From the NCBI GenBank assembly GCA_014378775.1, contig JACMMZ010000067.1, forward strand, positions 1-42,607: a DNA stretch of 42,607 bases, given 5' to 3'. The position numbers were made by a program, and so were the translations under genes. The DNA comes from Pseudobdellovibrionaceae bacterium (GTDB lineage Bacteria; Bdellovibrionota; Bdellovibrionia; Bdellovibrionales; Bdellovibrionaceae). The notes under the pieces are model-generated. The model ran no database searches, had not been told where the DNA came from, and was given only the letters and a program-made list of their open reading frames with translations. Below are positions 1-6,483 of the stretch, one piece after another; the stretch's first letter is position 1, and each line of letters opens with the position of its first letter.

Positions 1-2
1 AA

Positions 3-884
3 GTTGATGAAAATCGCATCAAACAAATTCTCCTTAATCTGATTGGAAATGCGATCAAATTTACAGAAAAAGGCTCTGTTCTGCTCAAAATCGAATACGA
101 TAGATTTTCTTCACCCCAGCCTTCAATGCTATTCAACGTGATCGACAGCGGTATAGGAATTTCGATGCAGTCACAATTAGATCTATTTCAAACATTTTCA
201 CAAATTGATGCTTCGTCAACTCGTCGGTACGGCGGGCTTGGTTTAGGACTGGCCCTGTCTTCTCGACTGGCTCAGCAGTTTGGCGGTGAAGTCAAACTCA
301 TTCAAAGTCAGGTGAATCATGGCTCTGATTTTCAACTCAGAATTCCCTGCGGGAATTTAAATACTTCGCACTGGTTGGGATTTATCTTTGAAGATCTCGG
401 TGCCGAAGGAGAATTGTTTCATGATTCAGCTCAGCTTGATCTCAATTCGCAAGTTCATTTGATCTCGCATACTCAGCCGATTGACATGACCCGGCACTTA
501 TCACTTGAAAATAAAAAAATTCTGGTTGTGGAAGATTCTCAAGACAATCAAGAAATTTTTAAATTTTTCTTATCTGCGGCCGGAGCCTTTCCCGAAATAA
601 GCAGCGACGGTGAAGATGCCGTGAAGAAAGTACTCAGCGATGATTACGATCTTATTCTTATGGATATTCAACTCCCCAAGATGGATGGATTAGAAGCGAC
701 TCGCCGCATACGAAATTCAGGTTACCATAAACCTATTATTGCACTCACCGCTCACTCTTCGGTGGAAGAAAAAAGTAATTGCTTCAAGGCCGGTTGCGTT
801 GGATTAATTACAAAACCTGTCACCCAAATGGCATTGATCAATAAAATAAAAAATATTCAAGAGGAATTTTATGTGGGTCGATGA
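3..884 (+). CDS. Hybrid sensor histidine kinase, C-terminal part (5' end outside window)
   Basis: The reading frame is open from base 3, upstream of the first ATG at 126, so this is the 3' end of a longer gene. The first codons encode the kinase N box (RIKQILLNLIGNAIKFT). They are followed by the G1 box (DSGIGI), the F box (FQTFSQID) and the G2 box (GGLGLGLALS), which make up a HATPase_c domain. A receiver domain follows near the C-terminus (KKILVVEDS, then LMDIQLPKMDG with the phospho-acceptor Asp, then LTAH and TKPV). The dimerisation/phospho-His region and any sensor domain lie outside the window. A hybrid kinase normally passes phosphate from its receiver to an Hpt protein; an Hpt gene lies at 8554. 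Family assignment is firm. The link to that Hpt is inferred from proximity. Confidence 0.95.
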   Translation, partial: VDENRIKQILLNLIGNAIKFTEKGSVLLKIEYDRFSSPQPSMLFNVIDSGIGISMQSQLDLFQTFSQIDASSTRRYGGLGLGLALSSRLAQQFGGEVKLIQSQVNHGSDFQLRIPCGNLNTSHWLGFIFEDLGAEGELFHDSAQLDLNSQVHLISHTQPIDMTRHLSLENKKILVVEDSQDNQEIFKFFLSAAGAFPEISSDGEDAVKKVLSDDYDLILMDIQLPKMDGLEATRRIRNSGYHKPIIALTAHSSVEEKSNCFKAGCVGLITKPVTQMALINKIKNIQEEFYVGR

Positions 885-978
885 TTGTGAAATTTTAGGA
901 CTTCAGTGGCGCCTATTTTCAATTGGTATGGACTGCGAGCCTTACACCCGTTTACAGCTCAAAATGTCTTGGCATTGA
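871..978 (+). CDS. Possible small ORF overlapping the kinase 3' end (35 aa)
   Basis: An ATG in another frame lies inside the last codons of the kinase gene. AAGAGGA about five bases upstream would be a good ribosome binding site and would allow translational coupling. The predicted peptide (starts MWVDDCEILG, ends KMSWH) matches no family I recognise, and its stop codon lies inside the sigma54 element at 970-985. It may be a real small protein, a remnant, or chance. Confidence 0.22.
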   Translation: MWVDDCEILGLQWRLFSIGMDCEPYTRLQLKMSWH

Positions 979-985
979 TGTTGCT
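970..985 (+). promoter_or_regulatory. Sigma54 (-24/-12) promoter of the receiver gene
   Basis: The sequence TGGCATTGATGTTGCT fits the sigma54 consensus TGGC-N7-TTGC[A/T] at every fixed base, with the GG and GC dinucleotides exactly ten bases apart. Transcription would start near 997, about 40 bases upstream of the ATG at 1037. It is one of five matches clustered around the NtrC-family gene at 6484-7899. Confidence 0.8.
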
Positions 986-1036
986 AAATATAGTATGTAA
1001 CATGCATTTTGTCACAATGACATAAAAGGGGAAAGT

Positions 1037-1561
1037 ATGAATTCAATACCAATGAACAATATGGTTTTACCATTCAATCAGTTCAATAACTTGCTGCAAG
1101 CTTCAACTCGCACATTCAAAAGTTTTAAAAAAACTAAAAGGATTTTAATGATCGAAGACGATTCGGATATGTCTGATGTCCTATCTTATTCGCTCAAAAT
1201 AAAATTTAATTGTCATATTGATGTCGCCCAGGATCCGTTTGAAGCGATGAATATGATGGCAGATAAATTTTACGATATGATTATTCTCGACTGGCAGCTT
1301 CCGGGTTTAAACGGAACAGAAACACTGGCTCAAGCTGAAACCTTATTGCGCCTCGAACCCGGTCTACCTATTCAGTGGGACCGTGCTAAAGTCCCCGTAG
1401 TTATTTTATCCTCAGCAAAAAAAAATGAATGCCTCCCGCGCCGCACGAAACATTTTAATTACGTAGGTTTTATCACTAAAGCTCAACCTTTAGAAATGAT
1501 CGTAGATGCCCTAGGTGAACTAATTGAGCACGGAAAATCTTACCAGTATCAAACAGCTTAG
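1037..1561 (+). CDS. Stand-alone response regulator (receiver domain)
   Basis: This 174-residue protein has an N-terminal extension of about 33 residues and then one receiver domain. The acidic pocket is MIEDDSD (Glu40, Asp41, Asp42), the phospho-acceptor is Asp85 in ILDWQLPG, the switch Ser is in ILSSAKK, and the conserved Lys is in FITKAQ. The segment between the phospho-Asp loop and the ILSS strand is longer than in a compact CheY-type receiver. No output domain is present, so it probably acts as a phosphate shuttle or sink, or by protein contact. The start is supported by AAAAGGGGAAA just upstream. A sigma54 element lies 52 bases upstream, so the activator at 6484-7899 may control it. It has its own promoter and follows the hybrid kinase. 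Confidence 0.9.
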   Translation: MNSIPMNNMVLPFNQFNNLLQASTRTFKSFKKTKRILMIEDDSDMSDVLSYSLKIKFNCHIDVAQDPFEAMNMMADKFYDMIILDWQLPGLNGTETLAQAETLLRLEPGLPIQWDRAKVPVVILSSAKKNECLPRRTKHFNYVGFITKAQPLEMIVDALGELIEHGKSYQYQTA

Positions 1562-1585
1562 TCCGAATCAATTTCTATCTTTCAA

Positions 1586-1621
1586 AGCCGTTATCTAAGT
1601 GGTCATAAGACCACGACGGCT
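1586..1621. other. Two-part inverted repeat after the receiver gene
   Basis: AGCCGT (1586-1591) pairs with ACGGCT (1616-1621), and inside it GTGGTC (1599-1604) pairs with GACCAC (1609-1614). The 5' arm has an unpaired bulge of seven bases. No T-tract follows on either strand, so it is not a classic intrinsic terminator. It could be an RNA 3' end, a processing site or a protein-binding dyad. Confidence 0.45.
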
Positions 1622-1638
1622 CATTCAATATGACTTAA

Positions 1639-1764
1639 TCACACTTTCACATCAAAAAATAAATTCTGCAGATTTTTAAAAGCTAAATCATTACCGATGA
1701 TGCCTGTAACAGGTTTTATCGGGAATTCTTCGTGTCGCATTTTGCCTCGCGACTGGTGTACCAT
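1639..1764 (-). CDS. Possible small ORF in the 1562-1916 gap (41 aa)
   Basis: This minus-strand ORF (starts MVHQSRGKMR, ends FFDVKV) is the only protein-like reading in the 355-base gap between the receiver gene and the small gene at 1917. The ribosome site is weak (GTGAG). I recognise no family. The frame stays open about 20 codons upstream of the ATG, so it could also be a remnant of a longer gene. The rest of the gap holds the inverted repeat at 1586-1621, two short dyads (CCTGTAACAGG at 1703-1713 and GTCGC/GCGAC at 1734-1753) and the sigma54 element at 1844. Confidence 0.2.
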   Translation of the reverse strand: MVHQSRGKMRHEEFPIKPVTGIIGNDLAFKNLQNLFFDVKV

Positions 1765-1843
1765 TTTTCTCACGTTTTCAATGCGGTTTGAATCAGTTCT
1801 TCGTGAGAATATTTAGTGGTTTATTAAAGCATGAACCAATTCA

Positions 1844-1859
1844 TGGCCTTCCAATTGCT
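1844..1859 (+). promoter_or_regulatory. Sigma54 promoter of the small-protein/DUF883 operon
   Basis: TGGCCTTCCAATTGCT matches TGGC-N7-TTGC[A/T] at all fixed positions. Transcription would start near 1870. Because the promoter lies downstream of the first in-frame ATG at 1788, that longer start is excluded and the ATG at 1917 is preferred. Confidence 0.8.
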
Positions 1860-1916
1860 TTCTTTATGTTTATCGAGACAAGAGTTTCAATAACAATGAC
1901 AAAAGGAGAAAACCAA

Positions 1917-2054
1917 ATGAAAAATAAAAAGATGAGTGCCGCTACCAACAAACCGCAACAAACACCGCCTGTAAGTAAAAACTTAGGAACAAAGCAAACT
2001 CAACCGCCGACGACTTCAGCTGAAACAGCGGTTAAACCAAAAAACACAAAATAA
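1917..2054 (+). CDS. Small basic disordered protein (45 aa)
   Basis: The peptide (starts MKNKKMSAATNK) is rich in Thr, Pro, Gln and Lys and has no hydrophobic segment, so it is probably disordered and cytoplasmic. I recognise no family. The start is chosen because AAAAGGAG lies nine bases upstream and because a sigma54 promoter at 1844 would place the transcript start downstream of the earlier in-frame ATG at 1788. It is followed after 25 bases by a DUF883 gene and ends at the shared terminator at 2396, so the two are likely co-transcribed. Function is unknown; its company suggests a stress or stationary-phase role. Confidence 0.6.
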   Translation: MKNKKMSAATNKPQQTPPVSKNLGTKQTQPPTTSAETAVKPKNTK

Positions 2055-2079
2055 ATATCTATTTATACAAAGGAACATT

Positions 2080-2373
2080 ATGGAAAATTCAGGAACGTAC
2101 ACTGGCAAGTCACCAAAAGATTCTTATAACAACGCAGCTTCAAAAGTTGACGGATATTCCAACTCGGTAGCTACCGGCGCTGAACGCGTATGGGAGAAGG
2201 CTAAAGATGTGGAAAAAACATTAGCGACGCGGTATCAATCGGTTAAAGAGATGGCTCTGGACGGGTACGATACAACGACAGAGGTTGTAAGAAAGTACCC
2301 TATGTCAACCCTAGTTGCCGCAACGGCGACAGGGTTATTTGCGGGGCTTTTGTTAGCGCGCCGAAAAAAGTAA
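2080..2373 (+). CDS. DUF883/YqjD-ElaB-like membrane-anchored protein
   Basis: The 97-residue protein has a soluble helical N-terminal part of about 70 residues, then KYPMSTLVAATATGLFAGLL, a C-terminal transmembrane helix with small-residue spacing, and a basic tail (ARRKK). This is the plan of the DUF883 family. In Escherichia coli the members YqjD and ElaB are RpoS-dependent inner-membrane proteins reported to associate with ribosomes. AAAGGAA lies upstream of the ATG. It is the second gene of the operon headed by the sigma54 promoter at 1844, and a strong terminator follows. A second family member is at 3084. The family call is by architecture; ribosome binding here is an inference. Confidence 0.75.
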   Translation: MENSGTYTGKSPKDSYNNAASKVDGYSNSVATGAERVWEKAKDVEKTLATRYQSVKEMALDGYDTTTEVVRKYPMSTLVAATATGLFAGLLLARRKK

Positions 2374-2395
2374 AATTTTTGAGGTCTGCTCGGTT

Positions 2396-2431
2396 AAAAG
2401 GCTGTGAAATTTATTTCACAGCCTTTTTTTT
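2396..2431 (+). terminator. Intrinsic terminator after the DUF883 gene
   Basis: A 15-base stem (AAAAGGCTGTGAAAT paired with ATTTCACAGCCTTTT) with a two-base loop runs into an eight-T tract. It closes the 1917-2373 operon and separates it from the next sigma54 unit. Confidence 0.93.
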
Positions 2432-2528
2432 AGTGATAAATATTGGGGAAATTTTCACCCGAGTAAAATTTATTGTCCTATTCTGACCCGTAACCAAGTC
2501 TGAAAGCTTATTTGTCCGAGTACAAGCA

Positions 2529-2544
2529 TGGCCCTGGGATTGCA
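2529..2544 (+). promoter_or_regulatory. Sigma54 promoter of the DUF1328-CsbD-DUF883 operon
   Basis: TGGCCCTGGGATTGCA matches TGGC-N7-TTGC[A/T] exactly at the fixed bases. The expected transcript start is near 2555, giving a leader of about 44 bases before the ATG at 2599. Confidence 0.8.
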
Positions 2545-2598
2545 AAACTTTGACTTATTAAGAGATTCACAAACCCATCACATCAAGGAGATCTATTT

Positions 2599-2781
2599 AT
2601 GGTACGCGCAGCTATTTCGTTTTTTATCATCGCTCTGGTCGCCTATTTTCTAGGAGCGAACAGTATCGCCGGAGTTTCCATTGAAGTCGGTAAAATACTT
2701 TTGATTGTCTTCTTAGTACTATCGGTTATTTCATTTCTGGTCGCCGCAGTTACGGGAAAAAATCCACGTCAATTACCTTAA
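2599..2781 (+). CDS. DUF1328 (YtjA-type) small membrane protein
   Basis: This 60-residue protein has two hydrophobic helices (about residues 3-20 and 30-52) joined by a short loop containing GANSIAGVSIEVGK, and a short polar tail. This is the typical size and layout of DUF1328, whose members are small inner-membrane proteins often found beside CsbD genes. AAGGAG precedes the ATG. It is the first gene after the sigma54 element at 2529 and is followed after 34 bases by csbD-like DNA. The biochemical role of the family is unknown; membrane stress is the usual suggestion. Confidence 0.85.
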   Translation: MVRAAISFFIIALVAYFLGANSIAGVSIEVGKILLIVFLVLSVISFLVAAVTGKNPRQLP

Positions 2782-2815
2782 TTACTAAAAATTTTATTTA
2801 ACAAAGGAGAACACT

Positions 2816-3073
2816 ATGAATTCATCAAACGAAAATATGATCAAAGGAAAATGGTTAGAAATCAAAGGCGATGTCCAAAAAGCCTGGGGAAAGCTAACTG
2901 ACGACGAACTCGAGAAAACTAAAGGTGATATGAAGTCCATCGGAGGCTTGATCCAGCAAAAATACGGACAAGAACAAGGTGCGTACGGTCAAAAACTTGA
3001 AGAAATCTTTAAGCGTTTTAAATCTGACAAAGAAAATACCGTTGACTCTATTAAAACTTCGCTCAAAAAATAA
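2816..3073 (+). CDS. CsbD-like stress protein
   Basis: The 85-residue hydrophilic protein carries the CsbD pattern near its N-terminus: GKWLEIKGDVQKAWGKLTDD, followed by a second Gly-Asp segment and GLIQQKYG. CsbD was named from a SigB-controlled general-stress gene of Bacillus subtilis, and relatives are widespread as abundant small stress proteins of unknown biochemical activity. AAAGGAG lies upstream of the ATG. It is the middle gene of a three-gene operon behind the sigma54 promoter at 2529, a different sigma from the SigB or RpoS control known elsewhere. Confidence 0.9.
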   Translation: MNSSNENMIKGKWLEIKGDVQKAWGKLTDDELEKTKGDMKSIGGLIQQKYGQEQGAYGQKLEEIFKRFKSDKENTVDSIKTSLKK

Positions 3074-3083
3074 GGAATAAATT

Positions 3084-3368
3084 ATGAATAACCTAACAAC
3101 TGATAAAATGAACAAAGTTAACAATGTCGCGAACAGCTTACTTAACAAAATTCCCGCATCACCGGATCAAATCGAAAACATGGTTCACCGTGTTGGCGAA
3201 AAAGCTGGTGAATTAACATCAAGTTTCACGCAAAAGGCCACTGACACGTTAGATAATAGTCGTGAATACGTGAAGGCTAACCCGGTTAAAGGCGTCGCTA
3301 TTGCTGCTGTCGCCGGCATTGCTGTTGGAAGTTTGTTAACTTTGATGTTCAGCCGCAAGGAACATTAA
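3084..3368 (+). CDS. Second DUF883/YqjD-ElaB-like membrane-anchored protein
   Basis: The 94-residue protein has an amphipathic helical N-terminal region and a C-terminal transmembrane helix (about residues 68-88, GVAIAAVAGIAVGSLLTLMF) with Gly/Ala spacing suited to helix packing, then SRKEH. It shares this plan, and the Asn-Pro/Tyr-Pro preceding the helix, with the protein at 2080, but the soluble halves are diverged. It starts ten bases after the CsbD stop, with AAGGAA upstream, and ends 17 bases before a strong terminator. By family it is likely an inner-membrane protein made under stress. Confidence 0.75.
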   Translation: MNNLTTDKMNKVNNVANSLLNKIPASPDQIENMVHRVGEKAGELTSSFTQKATDTLDNSREYVKANPVKGVAIAAVAGIAVGSLLTLMFSRKEH

Positions 3369-3385
3369 TCGTCTGTATGAGATGC

Positions 3386-3428
3386 AAAAAAAGGTAGGAT
3401 TTCTTAAATGGAGTCCTACCTTTTTTTT
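3386..3428 (+). terminator. Intrinsic terminator after the second DUF883 gene
   Basis: AAAAAAAGGTAGGA pairs with TCCTACCTTTTTTT across a loop of about 14 bases, and eight T follow. An in-frame ATG at 3408 lies in the loop, which argues against using it as the start of the next gene. Confidence 0.9.
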
Positions 3429-3440
3429 ATGGAAGGTCCT

Positions 3441-3800
3441 ATGAGTATCAAAAATTTTGCTTCGGCTCTTATTGTCAAAGTTATTGTCGGTCTCGTATTA
3501 GTCGCAACAACAGTGATTTCCATCGTTCACTTTTTACAGCTTTATCACGAATACCTCACGCAATTCTCCAACGGGGCTCTGATTGAAACTTCAACCTATT
3601 CCGTGATCCTCATCGGTTCTGTCGTCGGTCTTTATTTTCTGCTCATTGATAAAAACGAAAAAAAATCAGAAAAATCTATTTCATCTTTGGTGGCCGCAAT
3701 TCCATTAAGCATGAATGTTGAATCTCTGGGCTTGCAATTTTTAGACGGATTTATGAATGGTCTGACCAAGAAGAAAACAAACAATCCTACTACATTCTGA
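3441..3800 (+). CDS. Small membrane protein, unknown function
   Basis: The 119-residue product (starts MSIKNFASAL) has two predicted transmembrane helices, about residues 7-33 and 51-70, separated by a Tyr/Thr/Ser-rich loop. The charged C-terminal half has a Lys/Glu-rich stretch. The upstream in-frame ATG at 3408 falls inside the terminator hairpin, while GGAAGG sits four bases before the ATG at 3441, so the latter is chosen. No sigma54 element or clear sigma70 promoter is visible between the terminator and the start; expression may come from read-through. Its 3' end overlaps the convergent gene at 3790 by 11 bases. I recognise no named family. Confidence 0.7.
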   Translation: MSIKNFASALIVKVIVGLVLVATTVISIVHFLQLYHEYLTQFSNGALIETSTYSVILIGSVVGLYFLLIDKNEKKSEKSISSLVAAIPLSMNVESLGLQFLDGFMNGLTKKKTNNPTTF

Positions 3801-5124
3801 TATTTTTAATGAACAGAATTTGTCTGTAAATCAGGAAAAAACTGATGATGAAAAATGGAGTTCCGGGCATTATCGGTAAAATTGCACCGATCACTCCTAA
3901 TAAGAAAAAAACCGCTGCCCCGCACAACCTGATCAGACTATAGAATTTATTTTTATTGTTATCTTCTTGGTAGGTTAAGGTCACAGACATGTTAGCCACA
4001 ATGGATAAAAGAATATAAAACATAAATCGTAAGCATTTAATTCGGAAAGTCGAATTTTTTGAAAAGTTGTCCCAATTTATTTTTTCACAACCGGTCTCAA
4101 TAAGATTATTCAAAACACGATCCCACTCTGCCGTGACCGGAGTGGATAATACATCAATATTCATTTCAAGATTTTGCTGATAACTTGTATAATTCAAATT
4201 AAATGATCCGACGGTCGCAAAATGGCCATCGACCGTTGCCATTTTTCCATGAAGAACGGAATTCTTCCATTGATAAATTTCGACATTGCGTTTTAGAAAG
4301 TAAGCATACAAATATTCTGAGGCTAAAATATAACTAGGCCAGTCCGAAATCCGCGGAAGAATTAAGCGAACTTTGACGCCCCTTTTTGCTGCCGCCACCA
4401 GTTGTTTTTTAAATTTAGCACGTGGAAAAAAGTAGGCATTCACAATCGTGATTTCACTTTGAGCCTGATTAATGAGTTTGGAATAGGTCTGAGCTATTTG
4501 CCACCGGCGATAAACCCAATCATTTATTGATATTCTTAATACGACATCACTTAATCGGGTCTGAGCGACAACTTGCGGGATTTTCGCCAGCTGCAATTTT
4601 TTTCCAAAAGATTTTTTGAACAGGGATTGGCCGTAACGAGTTAATTCGATGACCACGGGTCCCTGCAAATCAACGGCGAAATCAAGCTGGTGAGGCGACT
4701 GCGGAACATGTTTATAATTGGAATTAGTGACGTTAATTCCTCCGACCAGACCGTGCTGGGCATCAACTAAAAGAAGCTTATGGTGAAGCCGCCGTCCAAC
4801 TCTCAATAATCCCTTGTAAGTAAAAACATTGAACCTTTGAAACATGACCGAATTTTGACGAAGTGATTCTTCATCCAGCGCACTGAAATTTCTAGATCCG
4901 ATGTTATCTATCAAAACGCAAACTTGAACGCCTCGTTGAGCCGCCCGAATCAGGGCCGCATGTACGTGCGATCCAAATTCATCCATTTCAAAAATATAGG
5001 TTTGAAGATGAATCGATGTTTGAGCTCCATCAATCAACTGGATGTAGTAATTGAAATAATCAGGACCTTCAATCAAAAGATTGACTGCTGTACCTCGGGT
5101 GGATTGAGGCAAATTATGTTGCAT
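3790..5124 (-). CDS. Phospholipase D/cardiolipin-synthase-like protein with C-terminal YbaN-like membrane segment
   Basis: Two HKD motifs (HHKLLLVD followed by GLVGG, and LHGKMATVDG followed by ATVGS) identify a PLD-superfamily enzyme of the ClsB type, which joins phospholipid head groups to make cardiolipin or hydrolyses phosphodiesters. The last 70 residues are hydrophobic and contain GVIGAILPIMPGTPFFIISF, which resembles the DUF454/YbaN family, so the protein looks like a fusion. The longer frame begins at a TTG (5178) deep inside the upstream gene. The ATG at 5124 overlaps that gene by only 11 bases and is preferred (444 aa). E. coli has a similar pair, ybhP (EEP family) with ybhO/clsB. 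It is the last gene of the operon headed by the sigma54 site at 6448-6463. Confidence 0.88.
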   Translation of the reverse strand: MQHNLPQSTRGTAVNLLIEGPDYFNYYIQLIDGAQTSIHLQTYIFEMDEFGSHVHAALIRAAQRGVQVCVLIDNIGSRNFSALDEESLRQNSVMFQRFNVFTYKGLLRVGRRLHHKLLLVDAQHGLVGGINVTNSNYKHVPQSPHQLDFAVDLQGPVVIELTRYGQSLFKKSFGKKLQLAKIPQVVAQTRLSDVVLRISINDWVYRRWQIAQTYSKLINQAQSEITIVNAYFFPRAKFKKQLVAAAKRGVKVRLILPRISDWPSYILASEYLYAYFLKRNVEIYQWKNSVLHGKMATVDGHFATVGSFNLNYTSYQQNLEMNIDVLSTPVTAEWDRVLNNLIETGCEKINWDNFSKNSTFRIKCLRFMFYILLSIVANMSVTLTYQEDNNKNKFYSLIRLCGAAVFFLLGVIGAILPIMPGTPFFIISFFLIYRQILFIKNIRM

Positions 5125-5860
5125 GGGTTTTAACTTCGCAGAAAAGAGGTAGATGATCGGAAAAATGATTTCCTTCAACTTGTGGCAGCGTGTAGGAATG
5201 GACGATTTTTAGATTTTTGACATAAATACGGTCCAGACTGAGCATCGGTAATCCTGCCGGAAAAGTCTTAGCGTACATACCGTGTTGACCTTTATAAACT
5301 TCGGTCATGTTCATTTCTTTTTCCATAACCATTGAAGCTTGCTTGTTCCAGTCATTAAAATCACCCGCCAGGATCAAGGGGGCATCGTCGGGAATTTTTA
5401 AATTTTCAATATATTTTTTAATCATTTGGTACTGCTTTTTGCGACCACTATGAAGTAAATCAAGATGAACACAAATCACGTAAACGCTTTGACTTTTATC
5501 CTTGAGCTGAATCTGGCAACACAATAACCCTCGTTGCTCCATAAAATTTGTAGAAATATTTTTTTGCTCCCAACTGAGAATGGGATAATGGCTTAGAATA
5601 AGATTGCCATGATGACCATAATCAAAAACAGCATTTTTGGCGTAAGAATAATGTGGCCAAACAGAATCAGCGATGTATTCAAATTGTTCATCGATGAGGC
5701 CTTTTTTTTTATATTTATTGCTTTGACCGACGACTTCCTGCAAAAGCACAATATCGGCATGAGACATTTGAATTAAATTTTTGATGTCTTTAAGGAAATA
5801 ATTTTTTTTATTCCAATCAAAGCCTTTGTGTATATTGTATGTTAATACTTTAAGTTGCAT
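5114..5860 (-). CDS. Endonuclease/exonuclease/phosphatase (EEP) family protein, YbhP-like
   Basis: The protein shows the full set of EEP motifs: LTYNIHKG at the N-terminus, LLQEV (metal-binding Glu), HGNLILS, LAGDFNDW (catalytic Asp/Asn), LDRIY and a C-terminal SDHLPL (catalytic His). The family cleaves phosphodiester or phosphomonoester bonds in nucleic acids or lipid head groups. No signal peptide is seen. The ATG at 5860 (MQLKVLTYN) is preferred over a TTG four codons upstream. It lies between an OmpA-like gene and a ClsB-like gene that overlaps its 3' end, like the ybhP-ybhO(clsB) pair of E. coli. That suggests a role in phospholipid metabolism rather than DNA repair, but the substrate cannot be read from sequence. 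Confidence 0.88.
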   Translation of the reverse strand: MQLKVLTYNIHKGFDWNKKNYFLKDIKNLIQMSHADIVLLQEVVGQSNKYKKKGLIDEQFEYIADSVWPHYSYAKNAVFDYGHHGNLILSHYPILSWEQKNISTNFMEQRGLLCCQIQLKDKSQSVYVICVHLDLLHSGRKKQYQMIKKYIENLKIPDDAPLILAGDFNDWNKQASMVMEKEMNMTEVYKGQHGMYAKTFPAGLPMLSLDRIYVKNLKIVHSYTLPQVEGNHFSDHLPLFCEVKTHAT

Positions 5861-5874
5861 ATCTTCATACAATC

Positions 5875-6408
5875 CTACTTTTTCATAAAGATCATGACAA
5901 TACTTTTGGAAGCTTGGGCTTCGTTATCAAATAATCCCGTCTGATCAGCCGTCGGGGCTGCCCCGGCCATTTCGGTCGTTTTCTTTACTTTTTCAGTCTG
6001 GGTATGGAATAATTTTTGTAAGGCGTTCGGTCTTTCAGTCATGTTGTAAGTCGCGACATCGGAGACTCTCAGGCCTTTTAAAAAAGATTTTACGTCAGAT
6101 AATCTTTTTTTGGCAAGCTTAACATCTTCGCGGCTTTGTTTACCGGATGTAGACGGATATTCTTTATCCGACCAAGCCAAAATTTTAACTTCGGCTATTT
6201 GTCCGGCCCGCTGGGCCTCTTGGACAGCCGATCTTAATTCGTCTTTATATGTTTGAGTTAAAGCCGAGCTGGTTTTTTCGAAAGTTATTTCTTTGATCTG
6301 AGAAGCTCCCAGCAAAAGACCCGCGTCCTGACTGTTGGTCCAAGCCGATGCTTGCAAAGCTCCCAAAAAAGTTAAAGCAAATACAATTCGTAAAAAATAA
6401 TTTTCCAT
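5875..6408 (-). CDS. Secreted OmpA-like protein, first gene of the EEP/PLD operon
   Basis: The 177-residue protein has a signal peptide (about residues 1-22, cleavage after ALQASA). The mature part resembles an OmpA-type domain: EITFEKTSSALTQTYKDEL, then VKILAWSDKE, then AKKRLSDVKSFLKGL. That order, a strand, a helix, a strand ending in a polar turn and a long helix, is the peptidoglycan-associated fold, but the key Asp/Arg pair is not clear, so the assignment is tentative. AAAGGAG lies before the ATG. A sigma54 element 40 bases upstream drives the three-gene operon; the next gene begins 14 bases after the stop. Likely a periplasmic or envelope protein. Confidence 0.75.
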   Translation of the reverse strand: MENYFLRIVFALTFLGALQASAWTNSQDAGLLLGASQIKEITFEKTSSALTQTYKDELRSAVQEAQRAGQIAEVKILAWSDKEYPSTSGKQSREDVKLAKKRLSDVKSFLKGLRVSDVATYNMTERPNALQKLFHTQTEKVKKTTEMAGAAPTADQTGLFDNEAQASKSIVMIFMKK

Positions 6409-6447
6409 AATTTTCTCCTTTGCCTTTACAAGACATATTCCAATTGG

Positions 6448-6463
6448 TGCAAGCCTGAAGCCA
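6448..6463 (-). promoter_or_regulatory. Sigma54 promoter of the OmpA-like/EEP/PLD operon
   Basis: Read on the minus strand, TGGCTTCAGGCTTGCA matches TGGC-N7-TTGC[A/T] at every fixed base. The expected start is near 6437, about 30 bases before the ATG at 6408. It lies between the activator gene's 3' end and the operon it would activate. Confidence 0.8.
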
Positions 6464-6483
6464 AAGTAAAAGATAGAATCAAA

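Noticed and set aside
2484-2508. GTAACC before the DUF1328 operon as an ECF SigF-type promoter
   Set aside because: No CGTA or CGAA lies 16 bases downstream, and a perfect sigma54 element follows at 2529.
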